This document shows positions 15,181-24,580 of a stretch of DNA of 32,401 nucleotides, piece after piece. This DNA is from an uncultured Nitrosomonadales bacterium (GTDB lineage Bacteria > Pseudomonadota > Gammaproteobacteria > Burkholderiales > Gallionellaceae), in assembly GCA_903892645.1 (NCBI GenBank), contig CAITJF010000174.1:1-32401 (forward strand), written 5' to 3'. Numbering within the stretch: position 1 is the stretch's first letter; each line of letters starts with the position of its first letter. Made by a program: the position numbers and the translations under genes. The notes under the pieces are model-generated. The model did no database searches and had not been told where the DNA came from. It worked only from the letters and a program-made list of their open reading frames with translations.

Positions 15181-16968
15181 TCAATCTGCCGCGACCACGC
15201 GGTTCTTGCCGGTTTGCTTGGCGTGGTACATGGCCTTGTCCGCACGTCCAATTATCTCCTCTGGGTCTTCTTCCTCGCCGCGTAGCGCCACCCCGGCGCT
15301 GAAGGTGATCAGCAGCCGGTTATTGTCGTGCAGGAAGAATTTTTTGGTGAGCTCGCGTTGCAGGCGGGTGATGGTCGCCATCGCTTCCTCCAGCCCGGTA
15401 TCGGGCATGATGATAAGGAATTCCTCGCCGCCGTAACGTGCTACCGCATCGGTCGGGCGCACCGCTTCCTTGATTACATTGGTCAGGTGAACCAGCGCCT
15501 GGTCGCCGGCCTGATGCCCCAGGGTGTCGTTGAGTTGCTTGAAATTATCGATGTCGAGCAGCGCAAGGCTGACCGGGGATTTCTGGCGCTCGGCGCGTTG
15601 GATCTCGCGATCCATCGCTTCATCCATGCCGCGCCGGTTGAGCGCGCCGGTGAGCTGGTCTTCGTGCATCTTTTCGCTGGCTTCTTCCAGTTCCTGTTCC
15701 AGCTGTCTGACGCGTTCCTCGGCATCGTGTGCCTGCTTGCGTGTGTTGACCAGTTCCTCGTGCGAGCGTTGCGCGCTTTCCTGGATGATGCGCGTGTCGT
15801 GCATGATGTCATTAAGGATATGGCTCAATTCGGCGATGTTGTCGGCACTCCCGACTTTCTTGCTATAGCCGGCAATCTTGGTGTGATACTCGCCGGTGCT
15901 TTCGGTCAATTCACCCAGATGATCGATGAAGGTGGTCATCAGGCTCTTGAGTGTGGTCTTGGCATCAACCAGGCTCTGTTTCAGAAAACCCTGCTTGATG
16001 ATCGCGCTGCGCAGGTTGCGTTCCGCATCGGCAATGGTGCGCTTGTCCATCGGTCGCGCGATGATTTCCTGCAGGGTGGCGATCTGGCCGTGCAACCACT
16101 TGTCGTCGGACGACAGTTCGCCGACATTCTCCACCAGCAGGCGCAACAGGCGCACCAATCCTTCCTGTATTTTGGCCTTGTCGCTGCCGTGCAATTCCAG
16201 CTTGATCCAGAAGTGGCGTAGCTGCTTGGATAGCTTGGTGGTCTGATCATAATCGCCAATGGCGCGCGCCTGTTGCGCCAATGCCTGAATTTCGCTGGTC
16301 ATCTCGGGTTGTGCGCCGATCGAGCTTTCCAGGGTTTGCGCCAGCATCTCGCGCAGTTGTGCGACCATCTCGGCATATATTTTTGCACCAGGAGCGGTCG
16401 TTGCCACGGTAGCAGGTGGCGTGGCGGCTGTTGCAGTCTGTTCCGGCATTGCCGAGGGAACCAGTTCGCCGGGGCTGGCCGTGGTTGGTGCGCTGGCCCA
16501 GGAGCGAAACAGCCCCTGCAGTTTCTCGAATAGCACATCGGGGTCGCCGGCAAATTTGTTCAGCACGGTTTCCAGGCCGTCTTTCTTGCGTGAAATGGTG
16601 ATGCCCTTGTGCGGTGTTTCCAGTTGCTTGAACAGGTCGCGGATCAACAGTGGCCATGCCAAGGCTGGCTTTGACTCGCCATTGGACGGGAATAAATATT
16701 TTTGCAGTTCCGTCTGGCAGCGCGCCCAGTCGTTTGCTGCCATGGCCTGCTTCATGGCCTGGCCAATGGGCGCACTCCTGGGCGATTCCTGCGCCAGACG
16801 CTGTGCGACCCCTGCCAAGACCTTATCGGCACCGCCGACGGCCGCAGGTTTGCCGCTGATTTCCTGATACACGCGCGCATAGCTGTCCGGCGTCGGGGCG
16901 ATTTTGCGCGTGGACAGGGTTTTCAAGGTTTCCCGTGCGATTTCGGAAGGGCTGGTGTGAGTGGCCAT
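15181..16968 (-). CDS. Soluble diguanylate cyclase with long helical N-terminus
   Basis: A 595-residue protein with no membrane segments. Residues 1-160 start SPSEIARETLKTLSTRKIAP, a helical region seen in some betaproteobacterial GGDEF proteins. An Ala/Thr/Pro linker spans about 160-195, helical segments about 195-400, and a coiled coil about 400-435. The GGDEF domain (about 435-595) has an intact GGEEF at 513-517 and the inhibitory I-site RPTD at 504-507. It is predicted to make c-di-GMP. Placement immediately upstream of fliC and near a PilZ brake gene suggests motility control, by inference. The N-terminal partner or signal is unknown. Confidence 0.9.
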   Translation of the reverse strand: MATHTSPSEIARETLKTLSTRKIAPTPDSYARVYQEISGKPAAVGGADKVLAGVAQRLAQESPRSAPIGQAMKQAMAANDWARCQTELQKYLFPSNGESKPALAWPLLIRDLFKQLETPHKGITISRKKDGLETVLNKFAGDPDVLFEKLQGLFRSWASAPTTASPGELVPSAMPEQTATAATPPATVATTAPGAKIYAEMVAQLREMLAQTLESSIGAQPEMTSEIQALAQQARAIGDYDQTTKLSKQLRHFWIKLELHGSDKAKIQEGLVRLLRLLVENVGELSSDDKWLHGQIATLQEIIARPMDKRTIADAERNLRSAIIKQGFLKQSLVDAKTTLKSLMTTFIDHLGELTESTGEYHTKIAGYSKKVGSADNIAELSHILNDIMHDTRIIQESAQRSHEELVNTRKQAHDAEERVRQLEQELEEASEKMHEDQLTGALNRRGMDEAMDREIQRAERQKSPVSLALLDIDNFKQLNDTLGHQAGDQALVHLTNVIKEAVRPTDAVARYGGEEFLIIMPDTGLEEAMATITRLQRELTKKFFLHDNNRLLITFSAGVALRGEEEDPEEIIGRADKAMYHAKQTGKNRVVAAD

Positions 16969-17091
16969 AATTATGAATCCTTCTTGCTTGTTTCTGAATG
17001 TTGTCCATTATCGGTAATACACTGGGCGGTTCAAACCGTGAATAGTGGCAGTTTCTTTTTTTAATTTAGGGGATTTTCTGGGCCCTTCAGC

Positions 17092-17730
17092 TTATTCAAC
17101 CAGATGGTTGCTGACTGCATAACGGATAGCTTCGGCATTGTTCTTGAATCCCATTTTTTCCAGCATGCGCGCACGGTACACGCTGACCGTCTTGGCGCTC
17201 AGCGACATGATGTCCGCCATTTCACTCAAGCTCTTGCCGGCCGCCATCAGGCACAACGTCTGGTACTCGCGATTGGACAAAACCTGATGCGATATTTCTT
17301 GCCGGCTATCTTTCGTCAGGTCGTTGGCCAGTTGTTCCGCCAGTTCACCGCTGATGTATTTTTTGCCGCTGGCGACTTTGCGAATGGCGGTAACCAGTTG
17401 CGAGGGGGCGCTTTGCTTGTTCATGTAGCCGGACGCCCCCGCCCTGATAGCACGCATGGCATACTGGTCGTCCGGGTGCATGCTCAGGATCAGGACCGGC
17501 AGGGTGGGACAGTCCGCCTTTATTTGTTTGAGTACTTCGACACCGTGCTTGTCGGGCAGGGTGATATCGAGCAATACCATGTCATAGCCGTTATCACGCA
17601 CCATCTTGATGGCCTGCATGCCGGTTTCCGCTTCACCGGTTATCCGCATGTCGCTGGTGTCGTCCAGTATCTGCTTCAGCCCCTTGCGGATCAGTGCGTG
17701 ATCGTCCACCACCAGCACTTTAATTATCAT
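17092..17730 (-). CDS. NarL/FixJ-type response regulator
   Basis: A 212-residue DNA-binding regulator. The receiver (1-120) has VVDDHALIRKG with Asp9/Asp10, phospho-acceptor Asp55 in VLLDITLPD, and the conserved Lys in GYMNKQS. The C-terminal LuxR-type HTH has LSNREYQTLCLMAAGKSLSE, then MADIMSLSAKTVSVYRARML. I chose ATG 17730 (MIIKVLVVDD), which leaves 16 nt after the kinase stop. An upstream ATG at 17784 would add 18 residues overlapping the kinase and is not family-like. It is the partner of the kinase at 17747-18883; targets are unknown. Confidence 0.93.
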   Translation of the reverse strand: MIIKVLVVDDHALIRKGLKQILDDTSDMRITGEAETGMQAIKMVRDNGYDMVLLDITLPDKHGVEVLKQIKADCPTLPVLILSMHPDDQYAMRAIRAGASGYMNKQSAPSQLVTAIRKVASGKKYISGELAEQLANDLTKDSRQEISHQVLSNREYQTLCLMAAGKSLSEMADIMSLSAKTVSVYRARMLEKMGFKNNAEAIRYAVSNHLVE

Positions 17731-17746
17731 CGTTGTTATTCTCGCT

Positions 17747-18883
17747 TCAGAACAACGGTTGCTGCGGTTGTGGCAGTGCGTCATTCGCCATCGGATCTGC
17801 CGGGGCGTGCGGCAGATGGACTGCCACCGTGGTGCCGTGGCCGGGCGCGCTGCTGATCTTTACATTGCCATTGTAGTGCGCGACACGTTCCTGAATGCCG
17901 CGCAGGCCGAAGGAGCGCGGCTTGAGGCGGTCAGTCTCATTGAAACCACGGCCATTGTCGCTGACGATCAAATCCACACCCTCTGGCCGGTTGTGAATAT
18001 CCACTGTCACCTGACTAGCTTTGGCGTGTTTCATGATGTTGTTAAGCGATTCCTGAAAAATCCGGAACAGGGTAATCGCGTGTGTGTCAGGCAGTTCAAT
18101 GCTGTCCTCGGATTTTGCGACGCTGCAGGAAATACCGCTGCGCTTGCTGAATTCCTGGGCTTCAATTTCAATGGCTGCAACCAGGCCGAAGCAATCCAGG
18201 AATCCAGGACGCAGGCTGTGGGCCAGGTTGCTGGCGGCAGTACTCGTCTTGCTCACCAGTTCCTCTATGGTTTTTGCTTTTTCGGCGAGGGCGGGGTTGT
18301 TCTTTGGCAGCCGCTGAGTTAGCCATGCCAAATCCATTTTAATCGCGGTGAGCAGGCTGCCGATTTCGTCGTGAACTTCACGTGCAATGCGCAGGCGCTC
18401 TTGTTCCTTGGCGTCCTGGATGTGTGAGGAGAATTCAAGCAATTGCTGCTGTGTCCGCTTAACTTCGAGTTCGCTTAATTTGCTCTGCGTGATGTTGAGC
18501 ATGATGCCTTCCCAGCGCAGGTCGCCACCGGCGGTTCTTTGTGGCGTGGCCCCGAGGCTGACCCATTTGAACGTATCTCCGGGGAATAGCAGGCGCCCCT
18601 CCCAGTTCCAGAAACACAGTGTTTGTGCGGATTGTTGCAGTGTGCTCTGGAAAGACGCCTTGTCATCAGGGTGAATGAGGTTCAGGAAAAGCGCCGGGTT
18701 GTTTTGTAAATCATCGGGGGCGATGCCGAGCAACGTGATGCAGCCCTCGCTGACGTAGGGAAACGTGATTAACCCGTCTGCTTCAAGCTGGATTTGACAG
18801 GCCATGCCGGGCAAATTGGCGATAAATCCATGCAGCTTGTCCGGGGAGAGTTTTGAAGATGGCTCGAGAGTTCTTTTTGGCAT
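17747..18883 (-). CDS. Soluble PAS sensor histidine kinase (HisKA_3, NarX-like)
   Basis: 378 residues with no membrane helix, so it is cytosolic. A PAS fold (about 20-135: FPYVSEGCITLLGIAPDDL, then GDLRWEGIMLNITQSK) is followed by a coiled linker. The HisKA_3 dimerisation domain has the phospho-acceptor His171 in RLRIAREVHDEIGSLLTAIK. The HATPase_c domain has FRIFQESLNNIMKHAKA (N box), VSDNGRGF and FGLRGIQERV (G boxes) and PGHGTTV. This architecture pairs with NarL-type regulators, here encoded immediately downstream. The PAS ligand is unknown. Confidence 0.93.
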   Translation of the reverse strand: MPKRTLEPSSKLSPDKLHGFIANLPGMACQIQLEADGLITFPYVSEGCITLLGIAPDDLQNNPALFLNLIHPDDKASFQSTLQQSAQTLCFWNWEGRLLFPGDTFKWVSLGATPQRTAGGDLRWEGIMLNITQSKLSELEVKRTQQQLLEFSSHIQDAKEQERLRIAREVHDEIGSLLTAIKMDLAWLTQRLPKNNPALAEKAKTIEELVSKTSTAASNLAHSLRPGFLDCFGLVAAIEIEAQEFSKRSGISCSVAKSEDSIELPDTHAITLFRIFQESLNNIMKHAKASQVTVDIHNRPEGVDLIVSDNGRGFNETDRLKPRSFGLRGIQERVAHYNGNVKISSAPGHGTTVAVHLPHAPADPMANDALPQPQQPLF

Positions 18884-18997
18884 CTGTTTCCGGGGCTTGT
18901 CTGGTTCCTCTAGTGGCTTGCAGCTTACTACATCAGCGTAAGTGCCAGCAACTTTTAACCTTCCCCAATAAGGAATGAGCCTGAAAGGGTGGGTGTG

Positions 18998-19026
18998 TTG
19001 CTAATTCTATACGGTATAAGGATAAT
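18998..19026 (+). promoter_or_regulatory. Candidate sigma-70 promoter of the EAL/HDOD gene
   Basis: TTGCTA, 17 nt, GATAAT. This matches 4 of 6 and 5 of 6 consensus positions with ideal spacing. It predicts a leader of about 30 nt before ATG 19064 and would exclude the upstream in-frame ATG at 18989. Confidence 0.45.
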
Positions 19027-19063
19027 CCATGCCTTAAATCAAACTGAGAACTTGTTGAACCTA

Positions 19064-20290
19064 ATGCAACAAATCTTTCTCGCGCGCCAGCCTATCATTG
19101 ATCGTAAGGAGAGCCTGTGCGCTTTTGAGTTGTTATTCCGCTCCGGCAGCAAGACAGCGGAAGCGGGTGTGCTGGACGATACTCTCGCCACTGCGCAGGT
19201 GATGGTGAATGCGTTTGGGGAAATGGGCATTGCTGAAGTGCTTGGCGCGCACAAGGGGTTCATCAATCTGGATGCTAATTTTTTGTATAGTGACACGATT
19301 GAGTTGTTGCCCAGGAATCAAGTGGTGCTTGAGTTGCTGGAAACTATTGTTATCGATGACTCGGTCATCGCACGATGCCACGAATTGAAAGCAATGGGGT
19401 TCAGTCTGGCGCTGGATGATGTGGTGAAGTTGGGCGATGAAATCAAACCCTTGCTCAATATAGTGGATGTGATCAAGCTGGACCTGATGCAGATTGACCC
19501 TGCCGTATTGCCTGCGCTGGTAAAAAAACTCAAGCAATACCCGATAAAGCTGCTGGCGGAGAAGGTGGAAGATCACGAGCAGGCCCGCCACTGCATGGAG
19601 ATGGGCTTCGACATGTTTCAAGGCTACTACTTTGCCCGCCCTGAAACACTTTCCGGCAAGCGTGCAGACCCTTCCAAGATAGTGTTGTTGCGCATCCTTA
19701 CGTTGATGTTGAGCGATGCCGAGAACGAAAAAATTGTGGAGGCATTCAAGGGTCATCCGACGCTTGCCTATAACCTGATGCGCATGGTCAATTCTGTGGG
19801 CTCCGGCCTGGCCGTCAAAATCAGTTCGCTCAGTCACGGCCTGATAGTGATGGGGCGCCGACCGCTGCAGCGCTGGGTGCAATTACTGTTGTATGCCTCG
19901 GGCAAAGAGGGGGGGGCAGTCAGTCCATTGATGCAGCTTGCCGCCACACGCGGCAAGCTGATGGAGTTGGTTGCGCAGCAGGTGCGCCCGCACGACCGCG
20001 ACTATGTGGAACGCGCGTTCATGGTGGGTATGCTGTCGTTGCTCGATACTTTGATGAATGAACCACTGCCTGCGATTTTGGCGCGCATGAACCTGCAGGA
20101 AGAGGTTGAAGCAGCATTGCTGGAGCATAGCGGAGATCTAGGTGATTTGTTGGCCCTGTGCGAAAAACTCGAAACGGGTGATGTTGCTGCCGTGCAAGAA
20201 AAATTGCACTCCCGCCCCGGCTTGACTGCGAATGCGCTTAATAAGGCGCAACTGGAAGCACTGGGATGGGCTAATAATATCGCCGTGTAA
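19064..20290 (+). CDS. Degenerate-EAL/HDOD signalling protein (YuxH-like)
   Basis: 408 residues from ATG 19064 (MQQIFLARQPIIDRKE is the usual family start). The N-terminal EAL-like domain (about 1-205) keeps NLDANFL, LELLETI, LALDDV, VIKLDL and MFQGYYFARP, but the EAL signature itself reads ELL in CAFELLFRS. Phosphodiesterase activity is therefore doubtful. The C-terminal HDOD domain (about 205-400) has HPTLAYNLMRMVNSVGSGLA and ERAFMVGMLSLLDTLMNEPL. Related proteins act as c-di-GMP-linked regulators without catalysis (family knowledge). It is divergent from the histidine kinase gene. Confidence 0.9.
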   Translation: MQQIFLARQPIIDRKESLCAFELLFRSGSKTAEAGVLDDTLATAQVMVNAFGEMGIAEVLGAHKGFINLDANFLYSDTIELLPRNQVVLELLETIVIDDSVIARCHELKAMGFSLALDDVVKLGDEIKPLLNIVDVIKLDLMQIDPAVLPALVKKLKQYPIKLLAEKVEDHEQARHCMEMGFDMFQGYYFARPETLSGKRADPSKIVLLRILTLMLSDAENEKIVEAFKGHPTLAYNLMRMVNSVGSGLAVKISSLSHGLIVMGRRPLQRWVQLLLYASGKEGGAVSPLMQLAATRGKLMELVAQQVRPHDRDYVERAFMVGMLSLLDTLMNEPLPAILARMNLQEEVEAALLEHSGDLGDLLALCEKLETGDVAAVQEKLHSRPGLTANALNKAQLEALGWANNIAV

Positions 20291-20355
20291 TGGGTTGCCC
20301 CAGCACAAGGCGTGAATTAGGATAAAATACCGCTGTCTTAGAGTACCGATAACCC

Positions 20356-21441
20356 ATGCCCCCCACCCGCATTACTGCAATGCCTGAGCGCTTGCTCCGC
20401 AAGGAAGTGCTCGCCCTGCATGCCTACCATGTGCCGCCCGGCAATGGCATGGTAAAACTGGATGCAATGGAAAACCCTTACCCGCTGCCACCACAGCTGC
20501 GCCAGGAGATCGCCCGTGCAGTGGCGGATGCCGCCATCAACCGCTATCCGGATGCCAGCGCCCTTTGCCTGAAAGAAAAAATCCGCGCCGTGACCGGCCT
20601 GGCGCAGGGCACGGAGCTGTTGCTCGGCAACGGTTCGGACGAGATCATTCAATTGCTTGCGCTGGCGTTCGCCAAGCCGGGCGCTACGCTGTTGAGTGTA
20701 GAGCCGTCATTCGTGATGTACAAGATGATCGCGGCCTTCGCCGGTATGCAATATGTCGGTGTGCCGCTGACGGAAGATTTCGCGCTGGACTTGCCTGCCA
20801 TGCTGTCAGCCATGGAGCGCCATCAGCCCGCGTTGGTGTTCATCGCCTATCCGAACAATCCAAGCGGCAACCTGTTTGATGCGGAGGATGTTGAGCAAAT
20901 TATCCTGGCTGCGCCCGGATTGGTAGTGGTGGATGAAGCTTATTACGCCTTTGCCAGCGCCAGCTTCATCCCCATGCTGGCACGCTACCCAAATCTGCTG
21001 GTGATGCGTACTTTTTCCAAGCTCGGCATGGCCGGTTTGCGCCTGGGTTTTCTGGCGGGCAGCCCGTTATGGCTGGCGCAGTTGGAAAAGCTGCGCTTGC
21101 CGTATAATATCGGCGTGCTGACGCAATTGGTGGCAGCAAAATTATTGCAGCACCACGACATACTGTTGCAGCAGGCAGAACAGATCAAGCAGGATCGGAC
21201 ATGGTTGTACGAGCGCCTGGTCGGGACGGTGGATGTTCGGGCGTACCCGAGTGAGGCTAATTTTATTTTGTTTCATGTGGCGCACGCCGGTAAGGTTTTT
21301 GAGGGATTGAAGCAGCGCGGTGTGTTGATCAAGAATTTACATGGCGCACATCCGGCCCTGACAGGCTGCCTGCGCGTTACGGTGGGCACGCCGGAGGAGA
21401 ACGAGTTGTTCATCCGGGCATTGCAGGAAAGTATTCATTAG
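20356..21441 (+). CDS. hisC: Histidinol-phosphate aminotransferase
   Basis: A PLP enzyme converting imidazole-acetol phosphate and glutamate to histidinol phosphate. It has 361 residues, normal length. Markers: [30 protein letters not shown] (91-100), AYPNNPSGN (164-172), VVDEAYYAF (191-199) and the Schiff-base Lys222 in [15 protein letters not shown]. It starts at ATG 20356; a second ATG at 20380 is possible and neither has a strong ribosome site. First gene of the his run here; hisG and hisD are not upstream and must lie elsewhere. Confidence 0.97.
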   Translation: MPPTRITAMPERLLRKEVLALHAYHVPPGNGMVKLDAMENPYPLPPQLRQEIARAVADAAINRYPDASALCLKEKIRAVTGLAQGTELLLGNGSDEIIQLLALAFAKPGATLLSVEPSFVMYKMIAAFAGMQYVGVPLTEDFALDLPAMLSAMERHQPALVFIAYPNNPSGNLFDAEDVEQIILAAPGLVVVDEAYYAFASASFIPMLARYPNLLVMRTFSKLGMAGLRLGFLAGSPLWLAQLEKLRLPYNIGVLTQLVAAKLLQHHDILLQQAEQIKQDRTWLYERLVGTVDVRAYPSEANFILFHVAHAGKVFEGLKQRGVLIKNLHGAHPALTGCLRVTVGTPEENELFIRALQESIH

Positions 21442-21477
21442 AGCGGCTCTAAAAATTCAGAGTTCGCCCAAATGCGA

Positions 21478-21539
21478 GACGCGGAAAAAATTCCGCCGCG
21501 CCGCATATGTTGTATATGTAAGCAAGAAATTTTTTCCGC
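21478..21539. repeat. Inverted repeat 5' of structured element copy B
   Basis: Perfect 12-bp inverted repeat GCGGAAAAAATT (21481-21492) and its complement (21528-21539), enclosing a 35-nt segment with a small CATAT/ATATG palindrome. It abuts the conserved core at 21547. Copy C also has a separate hairpin in the same relative position, with different sequence. Confidence 0.65.
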
Positions 21540-21546
21540 AACGCAG

Positions 21547-21610
21547 CATAACCAGCGACTTGGCTGTCGTCTTTTGACAGCTTAGTCGAATGGTTAGTAG
21601 TTATACCAGT
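21547..21610. repeat. Structured repeat element, copy B (hisC-hisB spacer)
   Basis: Core hairpin: CATAACCAGCGACTT, inner stem GGCTGTC with GACAGCT around a GTCTTTT loop, then TAGTCGAATGGTTAGTAGTT. CGACT pairs with AGTCG and ACCA with TGGT outside it. It shares flanks exactly or nearly so with copy C at 24581 while the inner stem differs by compensating changes. It occupies most of the hisC-hisB gap and ends 34 nt before the hisB start. Confidence 0.8.
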
Positions 21611-21644
21611 TGGGATGAAATTTGGATTTTTATAAGGCGAAATC

Positions 21645-22232
21645 ATGCGTAGTGCGCAAGTTACCCGTAACACCCTGGAAACCCAGATTAGCGCCAAGCT
21701 AAATCTGGACGGCAGCGGCAAGACCGTATTCGATACCGGCCTGCCGTTTCTCGAACACATGCTAGACCAGGTTGCGCGCCACGGCATGGTTGACTTGGAT
21801 ATCGTCGCCAAGGGCGATCTGCACATTGATGCGCATCACACCGTCGAGGACATCGGCATCACCCTCGGTCAGGCATTCAACCAAGCGGTGGGTGACAAGA
21901 AAGGCTTGCGCCGCTATGGACATGCCTATGTGCCGCTGGATGAAGCGTTGTCACGCGTGGTACTGGATATTTCTGGCCGTCCCGGCCTGGTGTTCAATGT
22001 GGATTTTGTCCGCTCCAACGTGGGTGAGTTTGATGTGGACTTGGTGCGGGAGTTTTTTCAGGGCTTCGTCAACCATGCGCTGGTGACGTTGCACATTGAT
22101 AATCTGGCGGGCGACAATGCGCACCATCAGACAGAAACCGTATTCAAGGCATTCGGGCGCGCCCTGCGCATGGCGCTGGAAATTGATCCGCGCATGACAG
22201 GGATGATGCCATCCACCAAGGGAACCTTGTAG
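21645..22232 (+). CDS. hisB: Imidazoleglycerol-phosphate dehydratase
   Basis: Dehydrates imidazole glycerol phosphate to imidazole-acetol phosphate. It is a 195-residue monofunctional enzyme without the phosphatase domain fused in enterics. Manganese-binding His/Glu clusters are present: [31 protein letters not shown] and [22 protein letters not shown] 21645 follows ATAAGGCGAAATC, a fair ribosome site. It is separated from hisC by the repeat-containing 203-nt gap, unlike the short gaps elsewhere in the operon. Confidence 0.98.
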   Translation: MRSAQVTRNTLETQISAKLNLDGSGKTVFDTGLPFLEHMLDQVARHGMVDLDIVAKGDLHIDAHHTVEDIGITLGQAFNQAVGDKKGLRRYGHAYVPLDEALSRVVLDISGRPGLVFNVDFVRSNVGEFDVDLVREFFQGFVNHALVTLHIDNLAGDNAHHQTETVFKAFGRALRMALEIDPRMTGMMPSTKGTL

Positions 22233-22250
22233 TAATACACGTAAACAAGC

Positions 22251-22892
22251 ATGGTGGATATTGCGGTTGTAGATTACGGCATGGGGAACTTGCGTTCGGT
22301 GCAGCAGGCATTGCGCACGGTGGCGCCGGGTGCTTCCATCGCGGTAACCGATGACCCGCATGAAGTTGCGCAAGCGGCACGCGTGGTGTTCCCCGGCCAG
22401 GGTGCGATGCCGGACTGCATGCGCGAGCTGGATGCACGCGGGCTGCGTGCAGCGGTGCTGCAGGCGGCGCGCAGCAAGCCTTTTCTGGGTATTTGTATCG
22501 GCCTGCAAATGTTGTTCGAACACAGTGCCGAGGGCAACATTCCGGGGCTTGGTGTCCTGCCCGGCAAGGTGGTGCGCTTCGCCAGCAATTTGCACGATGA
22601 GCAAGGTAACAAGCTGAAGGTGCCGCACATGGGCTGGAACCAAGTGCACCGCAATATTGATGGGCATCCGTTGTGGCAAGGTATTCCGCAAGACGCGCGG
22701 TTTTATTTCGTGCACAGTTACTATGTGCAGCCGCAGGATAATGTACTGGTGCAAGCTACCAGTTGTTATCCGCAACCCTTCACCTGCGCCGTGGCTCGTG
22801 ATAATTTATTTGCCGTGCAATTTCACCCGGAAAAAAGCCAAAGCGCCGGGCTGACCCTGTTGCGGAATTTTGTGAAATGGAATCCTGTTTAA
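22251..22892 (+). CDS. hisH: Imidazole glycerol phosphate synthase, glutamine amidotransferase subunit
   Basis: Releases ammonia from glutamine and channels it to HisF. It has 213 residues and a class I glutaminase fold. The catalytic triad is visible as Cys82 ([13 protein letters not shown]), His192 and Glu194 ([10 protein letters not shown]). The start [17 protein letters not shown] is family-typical. It lies 18 nt after hisB. The 56-nt gap to hisA is A/T-rich with no visible signal. Confidence 0.98.
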   Translation: MVDIAVVDYGMGNLRSVQQALRTVAPGASIAVTDDPHEVAQAARVVFPGQGAMPDCMRELDARGLRAAVLQAARSKPFLGICIGLQMLFEHSAEGNIPGLGVLPGKVVRFASNLHDEQGNKLKVPHMGWNQVHRNIDGHPLWQGIPQDARFYFVHSYYVQPQDNVLVQATSCYPQPFTCAVARDNLFAVQFHPEKSQSAGLTLLRNFVKWNPV

Positions 22893-22948
22893 CTTTTGTT
22901 TGATTCTGATGTTTAATTTTTTTATTTCGTTCAATTGATAGTGCTGTC

Positions 22949-23707
22949 ATGCTAATTATTCCTGCGATTGATTTGAAAGATGGGCATTGTGTACGCCTGC
23001 GCCAAGGTGTGATGGAAGACGCCACGGTATTTTCCGAAGACCCTGCGGCAATGGCGCAACACTGGTTGCAACAGGGCGCTCGCCGTTTGCATCTGGTTGA
23101 CTTGAATGGTGCGTTTGCCGGCAAGCCGAAAAACGAGGCTGCCGTCCGTAGTATTGTGGAAGCCGTGGGGCTGGATGTGCCAATACAGCTCGGCGGCGGC
23201 ATTCGCGATCTGGAAACCATAGAACGCTACCTCGACATTGGTGTGACCTACGTCATCATCGGCACGGCGGCGGTTAAAGTGCCGGGCTTTTTACATGAAG
23301 CTTGCGACGCTTTCCCCGGACATATCATGGTGGGGCTGGATGCCAAGGCTGGCAAAGTGGCGGTGGATGGCTGGTCCAAGCTGACCGGGCATGATGTGCT
23401 CGACTTGGCCAAGCGTTTCGAAGACTACGGCATCGAAGCCATTATTTACACCGATATCGGGCGCGACGGCATGTTGTCTGGCGTGAATATTCCCGCGACC
23501 GTGGAACTGGCGCGCGAACTCACGGTTCCCGTCATCGCCAGCGGCGGTATTACCAATCTCGAGGATGTGCGTGCGCTGTGCGCGGTACAAGACGAGGGAA
23601 TCACCGGTGCGATCACCGGTCGTGCCATCTACGAAGGCACACTGGAGTTCACTCCGGCGCAGGCGCTGGCCGACCAGCTCACAGAGGAAATGGACGTAAA
23701 GATTTAG
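22949..23707 (+). CDS. hisA: ProFAR isomerase HisA
   Basis: An Amadori-type isomerase turning ProFAR into PRFAR. It has 252 residues and a (beta/alpha)8 barrel. The general acid/base Asp pair is present as Asp8 (IPAIDLKDG) and Asp131 ([15 protein letters not shown]). Phosphate loops are LGGGIRD (81-87) and ASGGITN. It begins at ATG 22949 with little upstream ribosome-site match. Order hisH-hisA-hisF is as in most proteobacteria. Confidence 0.98.
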   Translation: MLIIPAIDLKDGHCVRLRQGVMEDATVFSEDPAAMAQHWLQQGARRLHLVDLNGAFAGKPKNEAAVRSIVEAVGLDVPIQLGGGIRDLETIERYLDIGVTYVIIGTAAVKVPGFLHEACDAFPGHIMVGLDAKAGKVAVDGWSKLTGHDVLDLAKRFEDYGIEAIIYTDIGRDGMLSGVNIPATVELARELTVPVIASGGITNLEDVRALCAVQDEGITGAITGRAIYEGTLEFTPAQALADQLTEEMDVKI

Positions 23708-23751
23708 GTGCGGGGTTCCCCCTTAACCCTTTCCTCTTTACCCTTCATGTT

Positions 23752-24510
23752 ATGTTAGCTAAACGCATCATCCCTTGTCTGGACGTCACTGCCGGGCGTG
23801 TGGTCAAGGGAGTCAGCTTCGTCGAGTTGCGCGACGCGGGCGACCCGGTGGAAATTGCGCGCCGCTACGATGAGCAGGGCGCAGACGAGCTCACCTTTCT
23901 CGATATCACCGCCAGTTCCGATGACCGCGGCATCCTGTTCCGCATCATCGAACAGGTGGCCGAGCAGGTATTTATCCCCCTCACCGTCGGCGGCGGCGTG
24001 CGCCAGGTGGAAGACGTGCGCAACCTGCTCAACGCGGGTGCCGACAAGGTGAGCATCAATACCTCGGCGGTGATGAATCCGCAACTAGTAGCCGATGCGG
24101 CGGCACGCTACGGTTCGCAGTGCATTGTGGTAGCGATAGATGCCAAGCAGGTTGTCCCCGGCAAATGGGAAGTGTTCACCCACGGCGGGCGCAAGGCAAC
24201 CGGCTTGGACGCGGTGGAGTGGGCGAGAAAAATGCAAGGCTTGGGCGCGGGAGAAATCCTGCTGACCAGCATGGACCGAGACGGTACCAAGAGCGGTTTC
24301 GACCTGGCGCTGACGCGCACCGTGACCGATGCGCTGGAAATTCCTGTGATCGCCAGCGGCGGCGTGGGCAATCTACAACATTTGGTGGATGGTGTGAAAC
24401 TGGGCGGCGCGGATGCGGTGCTGGCGGCGAGCATCTTTCATTACGGAGAGTACACTGTGCAGCAGGCGAAGCAATATATGGCGCAGCAAGGCATCGAGGT
24501 GCGGTTATGA
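23752..24510 (+). CDS. hisF: Imidazole glycerol phosphate synthase, cyclase subunit
   Basis: With HisH it converts PRFAR and ammonia to imidazole glycerol phosphate plus AICAR. It has 252 residues from ATG 23752 ([20 protein letters not shown]). The catalytic pair Asp11 and Asp130 (VVAIDAKQ) is in the standard positions; phosphate loops are TVGGGVR and ASGGVGN. The open frame extends upstream to 23578 but overlaps hisA and is not family-like. The stop codon lies within a 15-bp sequence repeated at the hisI start (see the repeat at 24496-24725). Confidence 0.98.
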   Translation: MLAKRIIPCLDVTAGRVVKGVSFVELRDAGDPVEIARRYDEQGADELTFLDITASSDDRGILFRIIEQVAEQVFIPLTVGGGVRQVEDVRNLLNAGADKVSINTSAVMNPQLVADAAARYGSQCIVVAIDAKQVVPGKWEVFTHGGRKATGLDAVEWARKMQGLGAGEILLTSMDRDGTKSGFDLALTRTVTDALEIPVIASGGVGNLQHLVDGVKLGGADAVLAASIFHYGEYTVQQAKQYMAQQGIEVRL

Positions 24511-24580
24511 CGCGGTGCGCAAAAGCGACGGGTGCGGGAATAACCGCATCGCACCTCCTCCCGCAAACGGCTGGCTGCGC

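Noticed and set aside
15328-16221. Open frame of 297 codons opposite the GGDEF gene
   Set aside because: Shadow of the diguanylate cyclase, with no domain of its own.
17008-17033. Possible second sigma-28 promoter upstream of the GGDEF gene
   Set aside because: The -10 (ACCGATAA) is good, but the -35 region does not match and the spacing is off.
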